Below are positions 48,701-60,867 of a DNA stretch of 64,000 bases, in pieces. The stretch is from Ecdyonurus torrentis. Lineage: Eukaryota; Arthropoda; Insecta; Ephemeroptera; Heptageniidae. The position numbers were made by a program, and so were the translations under genes. Under the pieces are notes generated by a model. The model searched no databases, was not told the DNA's origin, and was given only the letters and a program-made list of their open reading frames with translations. The first letter of the stretch is position 1; every line of letters starts with the position of its first letter. Location of the stretch: the NCBI GenBank assembly GCA_949318235.1, contig CASGGR010000034.1, positions 2,371,501 to 2,435,500 of the forward strand, given 5' to 3'.

Positions 48701-49245
48701 ACTTTCGCTGTTATAGAGAATCTCAGTGATTTCTCATCGTACTTTTTAGACTGTGAATACGATCATGATGATATCTCCAACACTATTAAAGCTAAAGGCT
48801 TGCGGTGTGAATTTAAATGTAGGAGTAACTGACTTGCAAAGAAAAGGTTATTACATCTTAATCGCTACAATGCAAACTTTCGCAGTTATAGAGAATCTCA
48901 GTGCTTTCTCATCGTTCTTTTTAGACTGTGAATACGATTTTTGATTATATCTCCGAAGCTTAAAAGCTACAGGCTTGCGGTTTGAACTAAAATGTAGGAC
49001 TAACAGACTTGCAAAGAAAAGGTTATTACACCTTATTCGCTCCAATGCAAACTTTCGCAGTTATACAGAATCTCTGTGCTTTCTAATCGTTCTTTTTAGA
49101 CTGTGAATACGATTTTTGATAATATCTCCGAAGCTAATAAAGCTACAGGCTTGCGGTTTGAACTAAATGGTAGGACTAACAGACTTGCAAAGAAAAGGTT
49201 ATTACACATTAATCGCTTCAATGCAAACGTTCGCAGTTATAGAGA
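45732..49245 (+). repeat. 1,757-bp (10-mer) tandem duplication
   Basis: Monomer types starting at 45,941, 46,199 and 46,996 recur at 47,698, 47,956 and 48,753, each 1,757 bases later (10 x 176 minus 3). The rare CTTCAATACACTTTCGC deletion variant is in both copies. Within a wider frame, 40,135-41,850 also resembles 48,753-50,470. Confidence 0.82.
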
Positions 49246-51599
49246 AACTCAGTGCTTTCTCAACGTAGTTTTCAGACTATGAATACGATTTTTGATGATA
49301 TCTTTGAAACTAATAAAGCTACAGGCAAGCGGTTTGAACTGAAATGAAGGACTAACAGACTTGCAAAGAAAAGGTTTTTACACCTTAATCGCTCCAATGC
49401 AAACTTTCGCAGGTATAGAAAATCTCAGTGCTTTCTCATCGTACTTTTAAGACTACAAATATGATTTTTGATGATATCTCTGAAACTAATTAAGCTACAG
49501 GCTTGTGGTTGGAACTAATATGTAGGACTAACAGACTTGCAAAGAAAAGGTTTTTACACCTTATTCGCTCCAATTCAAACTTTCGCAGTTATAGAGAATC
49601 TCAGTGCTTTCTCATCGTTCTTTTTAGACTGTGAATACGATTATTGATGATATCTCCGACACTATTAAAGCTATAGGCTTGCGGTGTGAACTTAAATGTA
49701 GGAGTAACTGACTTGCAAAGAAAAGGTTATTACACCTTATTCGCTCCAATGCAAACTTTCGCAGTTTTAGAAAATCTCAGTGCTTTCTCATCGTTCTTTT
49801 TAGACTGTGAATACGATTTTTGATTATATCTCCGAAGCTAAAAAAGCTACAGGCTTGCGGTTTAAACTTAAATGTAGGACTAACAGACTTGCAAAGAAAA
49901 GGTTATTACACCTTAATCGCTCCAATGCAAACTTTCGCAGTTATAGAGAATCTCAGTGCTTTCTCATCGTACTTTTTAGACTGTGAATACGATTATTAAT
50001 GATATCTCCAACACTATTAAAGCTAAAGGCTTGCGGTGTGAATTTAAATGTAGGAGTAACTGACTTGCAAAGAAAAGGTTATTACATCTTAATCGCTACA
50101 ATGCAAACTTTCGCAGTTATAAAGAATCTCAGTGCTTTCTCATCGTACTTTTTAGACTGCAAATATGATTTTTGATGATATCTCTGAAACTAATAAAGCT
50201 ACAGGCTTGTGGTTGGAACTAATATGTAGGACTAACAGACTTGCAAAGAAAAGGTTTTTACACCTTATTCGCTCCAATTCAAACTTTCGCAGTTATAGAG
50301 AATCTCAGTGCTTTCTCATCGTTCTTTTTAGACTGTGAATACGATTTTTGATTATATCTCCGAAGCTAATAAAGCTACAGGCTTGCGGTTGGAACTAAAA
50401 TGTAGGACAAACAGACTTGCAAAGAAAAGGTTATTACACCTTATTCGCTCCAATGCAAACTTTCGCAGTTTTAGAGAATCTCAGTGCTTTTTCATCGTTC
50501 TTTTTAGACTGTGAATACGATTTTTGATTATATCTCCGAAGCTAATAAAGCTACAGGCTTGCGGTTTGAACTAAAATTTAGGAATAACAGACTTGCAAAG
50601 AAAACGTGATTACACCTTAATAGCTCCAATGCAAACTTTCGCAGTTATGGAAAATCTCAGTGCTTTCTCGTCGTACTTTTCAGACTGTGAATACGATTTT
50701 TGAAGATATCTCCGAAATTATTAAAGCTACAGGCTTGCGGTTTAAACTTAAATGTAGGACTAACAGACTTGCAAAGAAAAGGTTCCTACACCCTAATCGC
50801 TCCAATGCAAACTTTCGCAGTTACAGAGAATCTCAGTGCTTTCTCATCGTACTTTTTAGACTGTGAATACGATTATTGATGATATCTCCGACACTATTAA
50901 AGCTACAGGCTTGCGGTGTGAACTTAAATGTAGGAGTAACTGACTTGCAAAGAAAAGGTTATTACACCTTATTCGCTCCAATGCAAACTTTCGCAGTTTT
51001 AGAAAATCTCAGTGCTTTCTCATCGTTCTTTTTAGACTGTGAATACGATTTTTGATTATATCTCCGAAGCTAAAAAAGCTACAGGCTTGCGGTTTAAACT
51101 TAAATGTAGGACTAACAGACTTGCAAAGAAAAGGTTATTACACCTTAATCGCTACAATGCAAACTTTCGCAGTTATAGAGAATCTCAGTGCTTTCTCATC
51201 GTACTTTTTAGACTGTGAATATGATTATTAATGATATCTCCAACACTATTAAAGCTAAAGGCTTGCGGTGTGAATTTAAATGTAGGAGTAACTGACTTGC
51301 AAAGAAAAGGTTATTACATCTTAATCGCTACAATGCAAACTTTCGCAGTTATAGAGAATCTCAGTGCTTTCTCATCGTACTTTTTAGACTGCAAATATGA
51401 TTTTTGATGATATCTCTGAAACTAATAAAGCTACAGGCTTGTGGTTGGAACTAATATGTCGGACTAACAGACTTGCAAAGAAAAGGTTTTTACACCTTAT
51501 TCGCTCCAATTCAAACTTTCGCAGTTATAGAGAATCTCAGTGCTTTCTCATCGTTCTTTTTAGACTGTGAATACGATTTTTGATTATATCTCCGAAGCT

Positions 51600-51952
51600 A
51601 ATAAAGCTACAGGCTTGCGGTTGGAACTAAAATGTAGGACAAACAGACTTGCAAAGAAAAGGTTATTACACCTTATTCGCTCCAATGCAAACTTTCGCAG
51701 TTTTAGAGAATCTCAGTGCTTTTTCATCGTTCTTTTTAGACTGTGAATACGATTTTTGATTATATCTCCGAAGCTAATAAAGCTACAGGCTTGCGGTTGG
51801 AACTAAAATGTAGGACAAACAGACTTGCAAAGAAAAGGTTATTACACCTTATTCGCTCCAATGCAAACTTTCGCAGTTTTAGAGAATCTCAGTGCTTTTT
51901 CATCGTTCTTTTTAGACTGTGAATACGATTTTTGATTATATCTCCGAAGCTA
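51600..51952 (+). repeat. Single-monomer tandem duplication
   Basis: Two successive monomers of the GGTTGGAACTAAAATG/GGACAAAC type appear essentially identical at 176-base spacing, whereas elsewhere this type is followed by the AAAATTTAGGAATAAC type. It looks like a recent one-monomer gain. Confidence 0.75.
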
Positions 51953-53075
51953 ATAAAGCTACAGGCTTGCGGTTTGAACTAAAATTTAGGAATAACAGAC
52001 TTGCAAAGAAAACGTGATTACACCTTAATAGCTCCAATGCAAACTTTCGCAGTTATAGAAAATCTCAGTGCTTTCTCGTCGTACTTTTCAGACTGTGAAT
52101 ACGATTTTTGAAGATATCTCCGAAATTATTAAAGCTACAGGCTTGCGGTTTAAACTTAAATGTGGGACTAACAGACTTGCAAAGAAAAGGTTCCTACACC
52201 TTAATCGCTTCCAATGCAAACTTTCGCAGTTATAGAGAATCTCAGTGCTTTCTCATCGTACTTTTTAGACTGTGAATACGATTATTGATGATATCTCCAA
52301 CACTATTAAAGCTAAAGGCTTGCGGTGTGAATTTAAATGTAGGAGTAACTGACTTGCAAAGAAAAGGTTATTACATCTTAATCGCTACAATGCAAACTTT
52401 CGCAGTTATAGAGAATCTCAGTGCTTTCTCATCGTACTTTTAAGACTGCAAATATGATTTTTGATGATATCTCTAAAACTAATAAAGCTACAGGCTTGTG
52501 GTTGGAACTAATATGTAGGACTAACAGACTTGCAAAGAAAAGGTTTTTACACCTTATTCGCTCCAATTCAAACTTTCGCAGTTATAGAGAATCTCAGTGC
52601 TTTCTCATCGTTCTTTTTAGACTGTGAATACGATTTTTGATTATATCTCCGAAGATAATAAAGCTACAGGTTTGCGGTTTGAACTAAAATTTAGGAATAA
52701 CAGACTTGCAAAGAAAACGTGATTACACCTTAATAGCTCAAATGCAAACTTTCGCAGTTATAGAAAATCTCAGTGCTTTCTCGTCATACTTTTCAGACTG
52801 TGAATACGATTTTTGAAGATATCTCCGAAATTATTAAAGCTACAGGCTTGCGGTTTAAACTTAAATGTAGGACTAACAGACTTGCAAAGAAAAGGTTCCT
52901 ACACCTTAATCGCTCCAATGCAAACTTTCGCAGTTATGAAGATCTCAGTGCTTTCTCATCGTACTTTTTAGACTGTGAATACGATTATTGATGATATCTC
53001 CAACACTATTAAAGCTAAAGGCTTGCGGTGTGAATTTAAACGTAGGAGTAACTGACTTGCAAAGAAAAGGTTATT

Positions 53076-53079
53076 ACAT
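53076..53079 (+). other. Paralogous empty site of the retrotransposon insertion
   Basis: acat occurs once here in a context equal to both flanks of the element. The upstream side shares the rare TTTAAACGTAGG variant found otherwise only at 21,061, and the downstream side is equal to 29,862 onward. It shows the pre-insertion structure. Confidence 0.85.
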
Positions 53080-56000
53080 CTTAATCGCTACAATGCAAAC
53101 TTTCGCAGTTATAGAGAATCTCAGTGCTTTCTCATCGTACTTTTAAGACTGCAAATATGATTTTTGATGATATCTCTGAAACTAATAAAGCTACAGGCTT
53201 GTGGTTGGAACTAATATGTAGGACTAACAGACTTGCAAAGAAAAGGTTATTACACCTTATTCGCTCCAATGCAAACTTTCGCAGTTATAGGGAATCTCAG
53301 TGCTTTCTCATCGTTCTTTTTAGACTGTGAATACGATTTTTGATTATATCTCCGAAGCTAAAAAAGCTACAGGCTTGCGGTTTGTACTAAAATGTAGGAC
53401 TAACAGACTTGCAAAGAAAAGGTTATGACACCTTGTTTGCTCCAATGCAAACTTTCGCAGTTATAGAGAATCTCTGTGCTTTCTCATCGTTCTTTTAAGA
53501 CTGTGAATACGATTTTTGATAATATCTCCGAAGCTAAGAAAGCTACAGGCTTGCGGTTTGAACTAAATGGTAGGACTAACAGACTTGCAAAGAAAACGTT
53601 ATTACACCTTAATCGCTTCAATGCAAACGTTCGCAGTTATAGAGAAACTCAGTGCTTTCTCAACGTAGTTTTCAGAATAAGAATACGATTTTTGATGATA
53701 TCTTTGAAACTAATAAAGCTACAGGCATGCATTTTGAACTGAAATGAAGGACTAACAGACTTGCAAAGAAAAGGTTATTACACCTTAATCGCTTCAATGC
53801 AAACTTTCGCAGGTATAGAATATCTCAGTGCTTTCTCGTCGTAATTTTTAGACTACGAATAAGATTTTTGATGATATCTCCGAAACTAATAAAGCTACAG
53901 GCTTGCGGTTTGAACTAAAATATAGGACTAACAGACTTGCAAAGAAATTGTTATTACACCTGAATCGCTGCATTGCAAACTTTCGCAGTTATTAGAGAAT
54001 CTCAGTGCTTTCTCATCGTAGTTTTTAGACTGTGAATACGATTATTGATGATATCTCCAACACTATTAAAGCTAAAGGCTTGCGGTGTGAATTTAAATGT
54101 AGGAGTAACTGACTTGCAAAGAAAAGGTTATTACATCTTAATCGCTACCATGCAAACTTTCGCAGTTATAGAGAATCTCAGTGCTTTCTCATCGTACTTT
54201 TTAGACTGCAAATATGATTTTTGTAGATATCTCTAAAACTAATAAAGCTACAGGCTTGTGGTTGGAATTAATATGTAGGACTAACAGACTTGCAAAGAAA
54301 AGGTTATTACACCTTATTCGCTCCAATGCAAACTTTCGCAGTTTTAGAGAATCTCAGTGCTTTCTCATCGTTTTTTTTAGACTGTGAATACGATTTTTGA
54401 AGATATCTCCGAAATTATTAAAGCTACAGGCTTGCGGTTTAAACTTTAATGTAGGACTAACAGACTTGCAAAGAAAAGGTTACTACACCTTAATCGCTCC
54501 AATGCAAACTTTCGCAGTTATAGAGAATCTCAGTGCTTTCTCATCGTACTTTTTAGACTGTGAATACGATTATTAATGATATCTCCAACACTATTAAAGC
54601 TAAAGGCTTGCGGTGTGAATTTAAATGTAGGAGTAACTGACTTGCAAAGAAAAGGTTATTACATCTTAATCGCTACAATGCAAACTTTCGCAGTTATAGA
54701 GAATCTCAGTGCTTTCTCATCGTACTTTTTAGACTGCAAATATGATTTTTGATGATATCTCTGAAACTAATAAAGCTACAGGCTTGTGGTTGGAACTAAT
54801 ATGTAGGACTAACAGACTTGCAAAGAAAAGGTTTTTACACCTTATTCGCTCCAATTCAAACTTTCGCAGTTATAGAGAATCTCAGTGCTTTCTCATCGTT
54901 CTTTTTAGACTGTGAATACGATTTTTGATTATATCTCCGAAGATAATAAAGCTACAGGTTTGCGGTTTGAACTAAAAAGTAGGACTAACAGACTTGCAAA
55001 GAAAACATTATTACACCTTAATAGTTCCAATGCAAACTTTCGCAGTTATAGAAAATCTCAGTGCTTTCTCGTCGTACTTTTCAGACTGTGAATACGATTT
55101 TTGTAGATATCTCCGAAATTATTAAAGCTACAGGCTTGCGGTTTAAACTTAAATGTAGGACTAACAGACTTGCAAAGAAAAGGTTCCTACACCCTAATCG
55201 CTCCAATACAAACTTTCGCAGTTATAGAGAATCTCAGTGCTTTCTCATCGTACTTTTTAGACTGTGAATACGATTATTGATGATATCTCCGACACTATTA
55301 AAGCTACAGGCTTGCGGTGTGAACTTAAATGTAGGAGTAACTGACTTGCAAAGAAAAGGTTATTACACCTTATTCGCTCCAATGCAAACTTTCGCAGTTT
55401 TAGAAAATCTCAGAGCTTTCTCATCGTTCTTTTTAGACTGTGAATACGATTTTTGAAGATATCTCCGAAATTATTAAAGCTACAGGCTTGCGGTTTAAAC
55501 TTAAATGTAGGACTAACAGACTTGCAAAGAAAAGGTTATTACACCTTAATCGCTCCAATGCAAACTTTCGCAGTTATAGAGAATCTCAGTGCTTTCTCAT
55601 CGTACTTTTTAGACTGTGAATACGATTATTATAGATATCTCCAACACTATTAAAGCTAAAGGCTTGCGGTGTGAATTTAAATGTAGGAGTAACTGACTTG
55701 CAAAGAAAAGGTTATTACATCTTAATCGCTACAATGCAAACTTTCGCAGTTATAGAGAATCTCAGTGCTTTCTCATCGTACTTTTTAGACTGCAAATATG
55801 ATTTTTGATGATATCTCTGAAACTAATAAAGCTACAGGCTTGTGGTTGGAACTAATATGTAGGACTAACAGACTTGCAAAGAAAAGGTTTTTACACCTTA
55901 TTCGCTCCAATTCAAACTTTCGCAGTTATAGAGAATCTCAGTGCTTTCTCATCGTTCTTTTTAGACTGTGAATACGATTTTTGATTATATCTCCGAAGCT

Positions 56001-56851
56001 AATAAAGCTACAGGCTTGCGGTTGGAACTAAAATGTAGGACAAACAGACTTGCAAAGAAAAGGTTATTACACCTTATTCGCTCCAATGCAAACTTTCGCA
56101 GTTTTAGAGAATCTCAGTGCTTTTTCATCGTTCTTTTTAGACTGTGAATACGATTTTTGATTATATCTCCGATGCTAATAAAGCTACAGGCTTGCGGTTT
56201 GAACTAAAATTTAGGAATAACAGACTTGCAAAGAAAACGTGATTACACCTTAATAGCTCCAATGCAAACTTTCGCAGTTATGGAAAATCTCAGTGCTTTC
56301 TCGTCGTACTTTTCAGACTGTGAATACGATTTTTGAAGATATCTCCGAAATTATTAAAGCTACAGGCTTGCGGTTTAAACTTAAATGTGGGACTAACAGA
56401 CTTGCAAAGAAAAGGTTCCTACACCTTAATCGCTCCAATGCAAACTTTCGCAGTTATAGAGAATCTCAGTGCTTTCTCATCGTACTTTTTAGACTGTGAA
56501 TACGATTATTGATGATATCTCCAACACTATTAAAGCTAAAGGCTTGCGGTGTGAATTTAAAAGTAGGAGTAACTGACTTGCAAAGAAAAGGTTATTACAT
56601 CTTAATCGCTACAATGCAAACTTTCGCAGTTATAGAGAATCTCAGTGCTTTCTCATCGTACTTTTAAGACTGCAAATATGATTTTTGATGATATCTCTGA
56701 AACTAATAAAGCTACAGGCTTGTGGTTGGAACTAATATGTAGGACTAACAGATTTGCAAAGAAAAGGTTTTTACACCTTATTCGCTCCAATTCAAACTTT
56801 CGCAGTTATAGAGAATCTCATTGCTTTCTCATCGTTCTTTTTAGACTGTGA
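53080..56851 (+). repeat. Large satellite block S3
   Basis: This is a close copy of S1 at constant offset 23,218. Scattered single-base differences were noticed (for example near 53,536, 54,267, 54,372 and 54,446). Continuity with 52,069-53,079 makes it the uninterrupted counterpart of the retrotransposon insertion region. Confidence 0.85.
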
Positions 56852-57819
56852 ATACGATTTTTGATTATATCTCCGAAGATAATAAAGCTACAGGTTTGCG
56901 GTTGGAACTAAAAAGTAGGACTAACAGACTTGCAAAGAAAAGGTTATTACACCTTATTCGCTCCAATGCAAACTTTCGCAGTTTTAGAGAATCTCAGTGC
57001 TTTTTCATCGTTCTTTTTAGACTGTGAATACGATTTTTGATTATATCTCCGAAGCTAATAAAGCTACAGGCTTGCGGTTTGAACTAAAATTTAGGAATAA
57101 CAGACTTGCAAAGAAAACGTGATTACACCTTAATAGCTCCAATGCAAACTTTCGCAGTTATGGAAAATCTCAGTGCTTTCTCGTCGTACTTTTCAGACTG
57201 TGAATACGATTTTTGAAGATATCTCCGAAATTATTAAAGCTACAGGCTTGCGGTTTAAACTTAAATGTGGGACTAACAGACTTGCAAAGAAAAGGTTTTT
57301 ACACCTTAATCGCTCCAATGCAAACTTTCGCAGTTATAGAGAATCTCAGTGCTTTCTCATCGTACTTTTTAGACTGTGAATACGATTATTGATGATATCT
57401 CCAACACTATTAAAGCTAAAGGCTTGCGGTGTGAATTTAAAAGTAGGAGTAACTGACTTGCAAAGAAAAGGTTATTACATCTTAATCGCTACAATGCAAA
57501 CTTTCGCAGTTATAGAGAATCTCAGTGCTTTCTCATCGTACTTTTAAGACTGCAAATATGATTTTTGATGATATCTCTGAAACTAATAAAGCTACAGGCT
57601 TGTGGTTGGAACTAATATGTAGGACTAACAGATTTGCAAAGAAAAGGTTTTTACACCTTATTCGCTCCAATTCAAACTTTCGCAGTTATAGAGAATCTCA
57701 TTGCTTTCTCATCGTTCTTTTTAGACTGTGAATACGATTTTTGATTATATCTCCGAAGATAATAAAGCTACAGGTTTGCGGTTGGAACTAAAAAGTAGGA
57801 CTAACAGACTTGCAAAGAA
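56060..57819 (+). repeat. 880-bp (5-mer) tandem duplication
   Basis: Monomer types at 56,293 and 56,645 recur at 57,173 and 57,525, exactly 880 bases later. The copies are nearly identical; one difference noticed is GGTTCCTAC against GGTTTTTAC near 56,415 and 57,295. S1 has this five-monomer block once, so the gain is specific to S3. Confidence 0.83.
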
Positions 57820-60800
57820 AACGTTATTACACCTTAATAGTTCCAATGCAAACTTTCGCAGTTATAGAAAATCTCAGTGCTTTCTCGTCGTACTTTTCAG
57901 ACTGTGAATACGATTTTTGATGATATCTCTGAAACTAATAAAGCTACAGGCTTGCGGTTTAAACTTAAATGTAGGACTAACAGACTTGCAAAGAAAAGGT
58001 TCCTACACCCTAATCGCTCCAATGCAAACTTTCGCAGTTATAGAGAGTCTCAGTGCTTTCTCATCGTACTTTTTAGACTGTGAATACGATTATTGATGAT
58101 ATCTCCGACACTATTAAAGCTACAGGCTTGCGGTGTGAACTTAAATGTAGAAGTAACTGACTTGCAAAGAAAAGGTTTTTACATCTTAATCGCTACAATG
58201 CAAACTTTTGCAGTTATAGAGAATCTCAGTGCTTTCTCATCGTTCTTTTTAGACTGTAAATACGATTTTTGATAATATCTCCGAAGCTAATAAAGCTACA
58301 GGCTTGCGGTTTGAACTAAATGGTAGGACTAACAGACTTGCAAAGAAAAGGTTATTACACCTTAAACGCTTCAATGCAAACGTTCGCAGTTATAGAGAAA
58401 CTCAGTGCTTTCTCAACGTAGTTTTCAAACTAAGAATACGATTTTTTATGATATCTTTGAAACTAATAAAGCTACAGGCATGCGGTTTGAACTGAAATGA
58501 AGGACTAACAGACTTGCAAAGAAAAGGTTATTACACCTTAATCGCTTCAATACACTTTCGCAGGTATAGAATATCTCAGTGCTTTCTCGTCGTAATTTTT
58601 AGACTACGAATAAGATTTTTGATGATATCTCCGAAACTAATAAAGCTACAGGCTTGCGGTTTGAACTTAAATATAGGACTAACAGACTTGCAAAGAAATT
58701 GTTATTACACCTGAATCGCTGCATTGCAAACTTTCGCAGTTATTAGAGAATCTCAGTGCTTTCTCATCGTAGTTTTTAGACTGTGAATACGATTATTGAT
58801 GATATCTCTGAAACTAATAAAGCTACAGGCTTGTGGTTGGAACTAATATGTAGGACTAACAGACTTGCAAAGAAAAGGTTTTTACACCTTATTCGCTCCA
58901 ATTCAAACTTTCGCAGTTATAGAGAATCTCAGTGCTTTCTCATCGTTCTTTTTAGACTGTGAATACGATTTTTGATTATATCTCCGAAGCTAATAAAGCT
59001 ACAGGCTTGCGGTTGGAACTAAAATGTAGGACAAACAGACTTGCAAAGAAAAGGTTATTACACCTTATTCGCTCCAATGCAAACTTTCGCAGTTTTAGAG
59101 AATCTCAGTGCTTTCTCATCGTTCTTTTTAGACTGTGAATACGATTTTTGATTATATCTCCGAAGCTAATAAAGCTACAGGCTTGCGGTTTGAACTAAAA
59201 TTTAGGAATAACAGACTTGCAAAGAAAACGTGATTACACCTTAATAGCTCCAATGCAAACTTTCGCAGTTATGGAAAATCTCAGTGCTTTCTCGTCGTAC
59301 TTTTCAGACTGTGAATACGATTTTTGAAGATATCTCCGAAATTATTAAAGCTACAGGCTTGCGGTTTAAACTTAAATGTAGGACTAACAGACTTGCAAAG
59401 AAAAGGTTCCTACACCCTAATCGCTCCAATGCAAACTTTCGCAGTTATAGAGAATCTCAGTGCTTTCTCATCGTACTTTTTAGACTGTGAATACGATTAT
59501 TGATGATATCTCCGACACTATTAAAGCTACAGGCTTGCAGTGTGAACTTAAATGTAGGAGTAACTGACTTGCAAAAAAAAGGTTATTACACCTTATTCGC
59601 TCCAATGCAAACTTTCGCAGTTTTAGAAAATCTCAGTGCTTTCTCATCGTTCTTTTTAGACTGTGAATACGATTTTTGATTATATCTCCGAAGCTAAAAA
59701 AGCTACAGGCTTGCGGTTTAAACTTAAATGTAGGACTAACAGACTTGCAAAGAAAAGGTTATTACACCTTAATCGCTCCAATGCAAACTTTCGCAGTTAT
59801 AGAGAATCTCAGTGCTTTCTCATCGTACTTTTTAGACTGTGAATACGATTATTAATGATATCTCCTACACTATTAAAGCTAAAGGCTTGCGGTGTGAATT
59901 TAAATGTAGGAGTAACTGACTTGCAAAGAAAAGGTTATTACATCTTAATCGCTACAATGCAAACTTTCGCAGTTATAGAGAATCTCAGTGCTTTCTCATC
60001 GTACTTTTTAGACTGCAAATATGATTTTTGATGATATCTCTGAAACTAATAAAGCTACAGGCTTGTGGTTGGAACTAATATGTAGGACTAACAGACTTGC
60101 AAAGAAAAGGTTTTTACACCTTATTCGCTCCATTTCAAACTTTCGCAGTTATAGAGAATCTCAGTGCTTTCTCATCGTTCTTTTTAGACTGTGAATACGA
60201 TTTTTGATTATATCTCCGAAGCTAATAAAGCTACAGGCTTGCGGTTGGAACTAAAATGTAGGACAAACAGACTTGCAAAGAAAAGGTTATTACACCTTAT
60301 TCGCTCCAATGCAAACTTTCGCAGTTTTAGAGAATCTCAGTGCTTTTTCATCGTTCTTTTTAGACTGTGAATACGATTTTTGATTATATCTCCGAAGCTA
60401 ATAAAGCTACAGGCTTGCGGTTTGAACTAAAATTTAGGAATAACAGACTTGCAAAGAAAACGTGATTACACCTTAATAGTTCCAATGCAAACTTTTGCAG
60501 TTATAGAAAATCTCAGTGCTTTCTCGTCGTACTTTTCAGACTGTGAATACGATTTTTGTAGATATCTCCGAAATTATTAAAGCTACAGGCTTGCGGTTTA
60601 AACTTAAATGTAGGACTAACAGACTTGCAAAGAAAAGGTTCCTACACCCTAATCGCTCCAATGCAAACTTTCGCAGTTATAGAGAATCTCAGTGCTTTCT
60701 CATCGTACTTTTTAGACTGTAAATACGATTATTGATGATATCTCCGACACTATTGAAGCTAAAGGCTTGCGGTGTGAATTTAAATGTAGGAGTAACTGAC

Positions 60801-60867
60801 TTGCAAAGAAAAGGTTATTACATCTTAATCGCTACAATGCAAACTTTCGCAGTTATAGAGAATCTCA

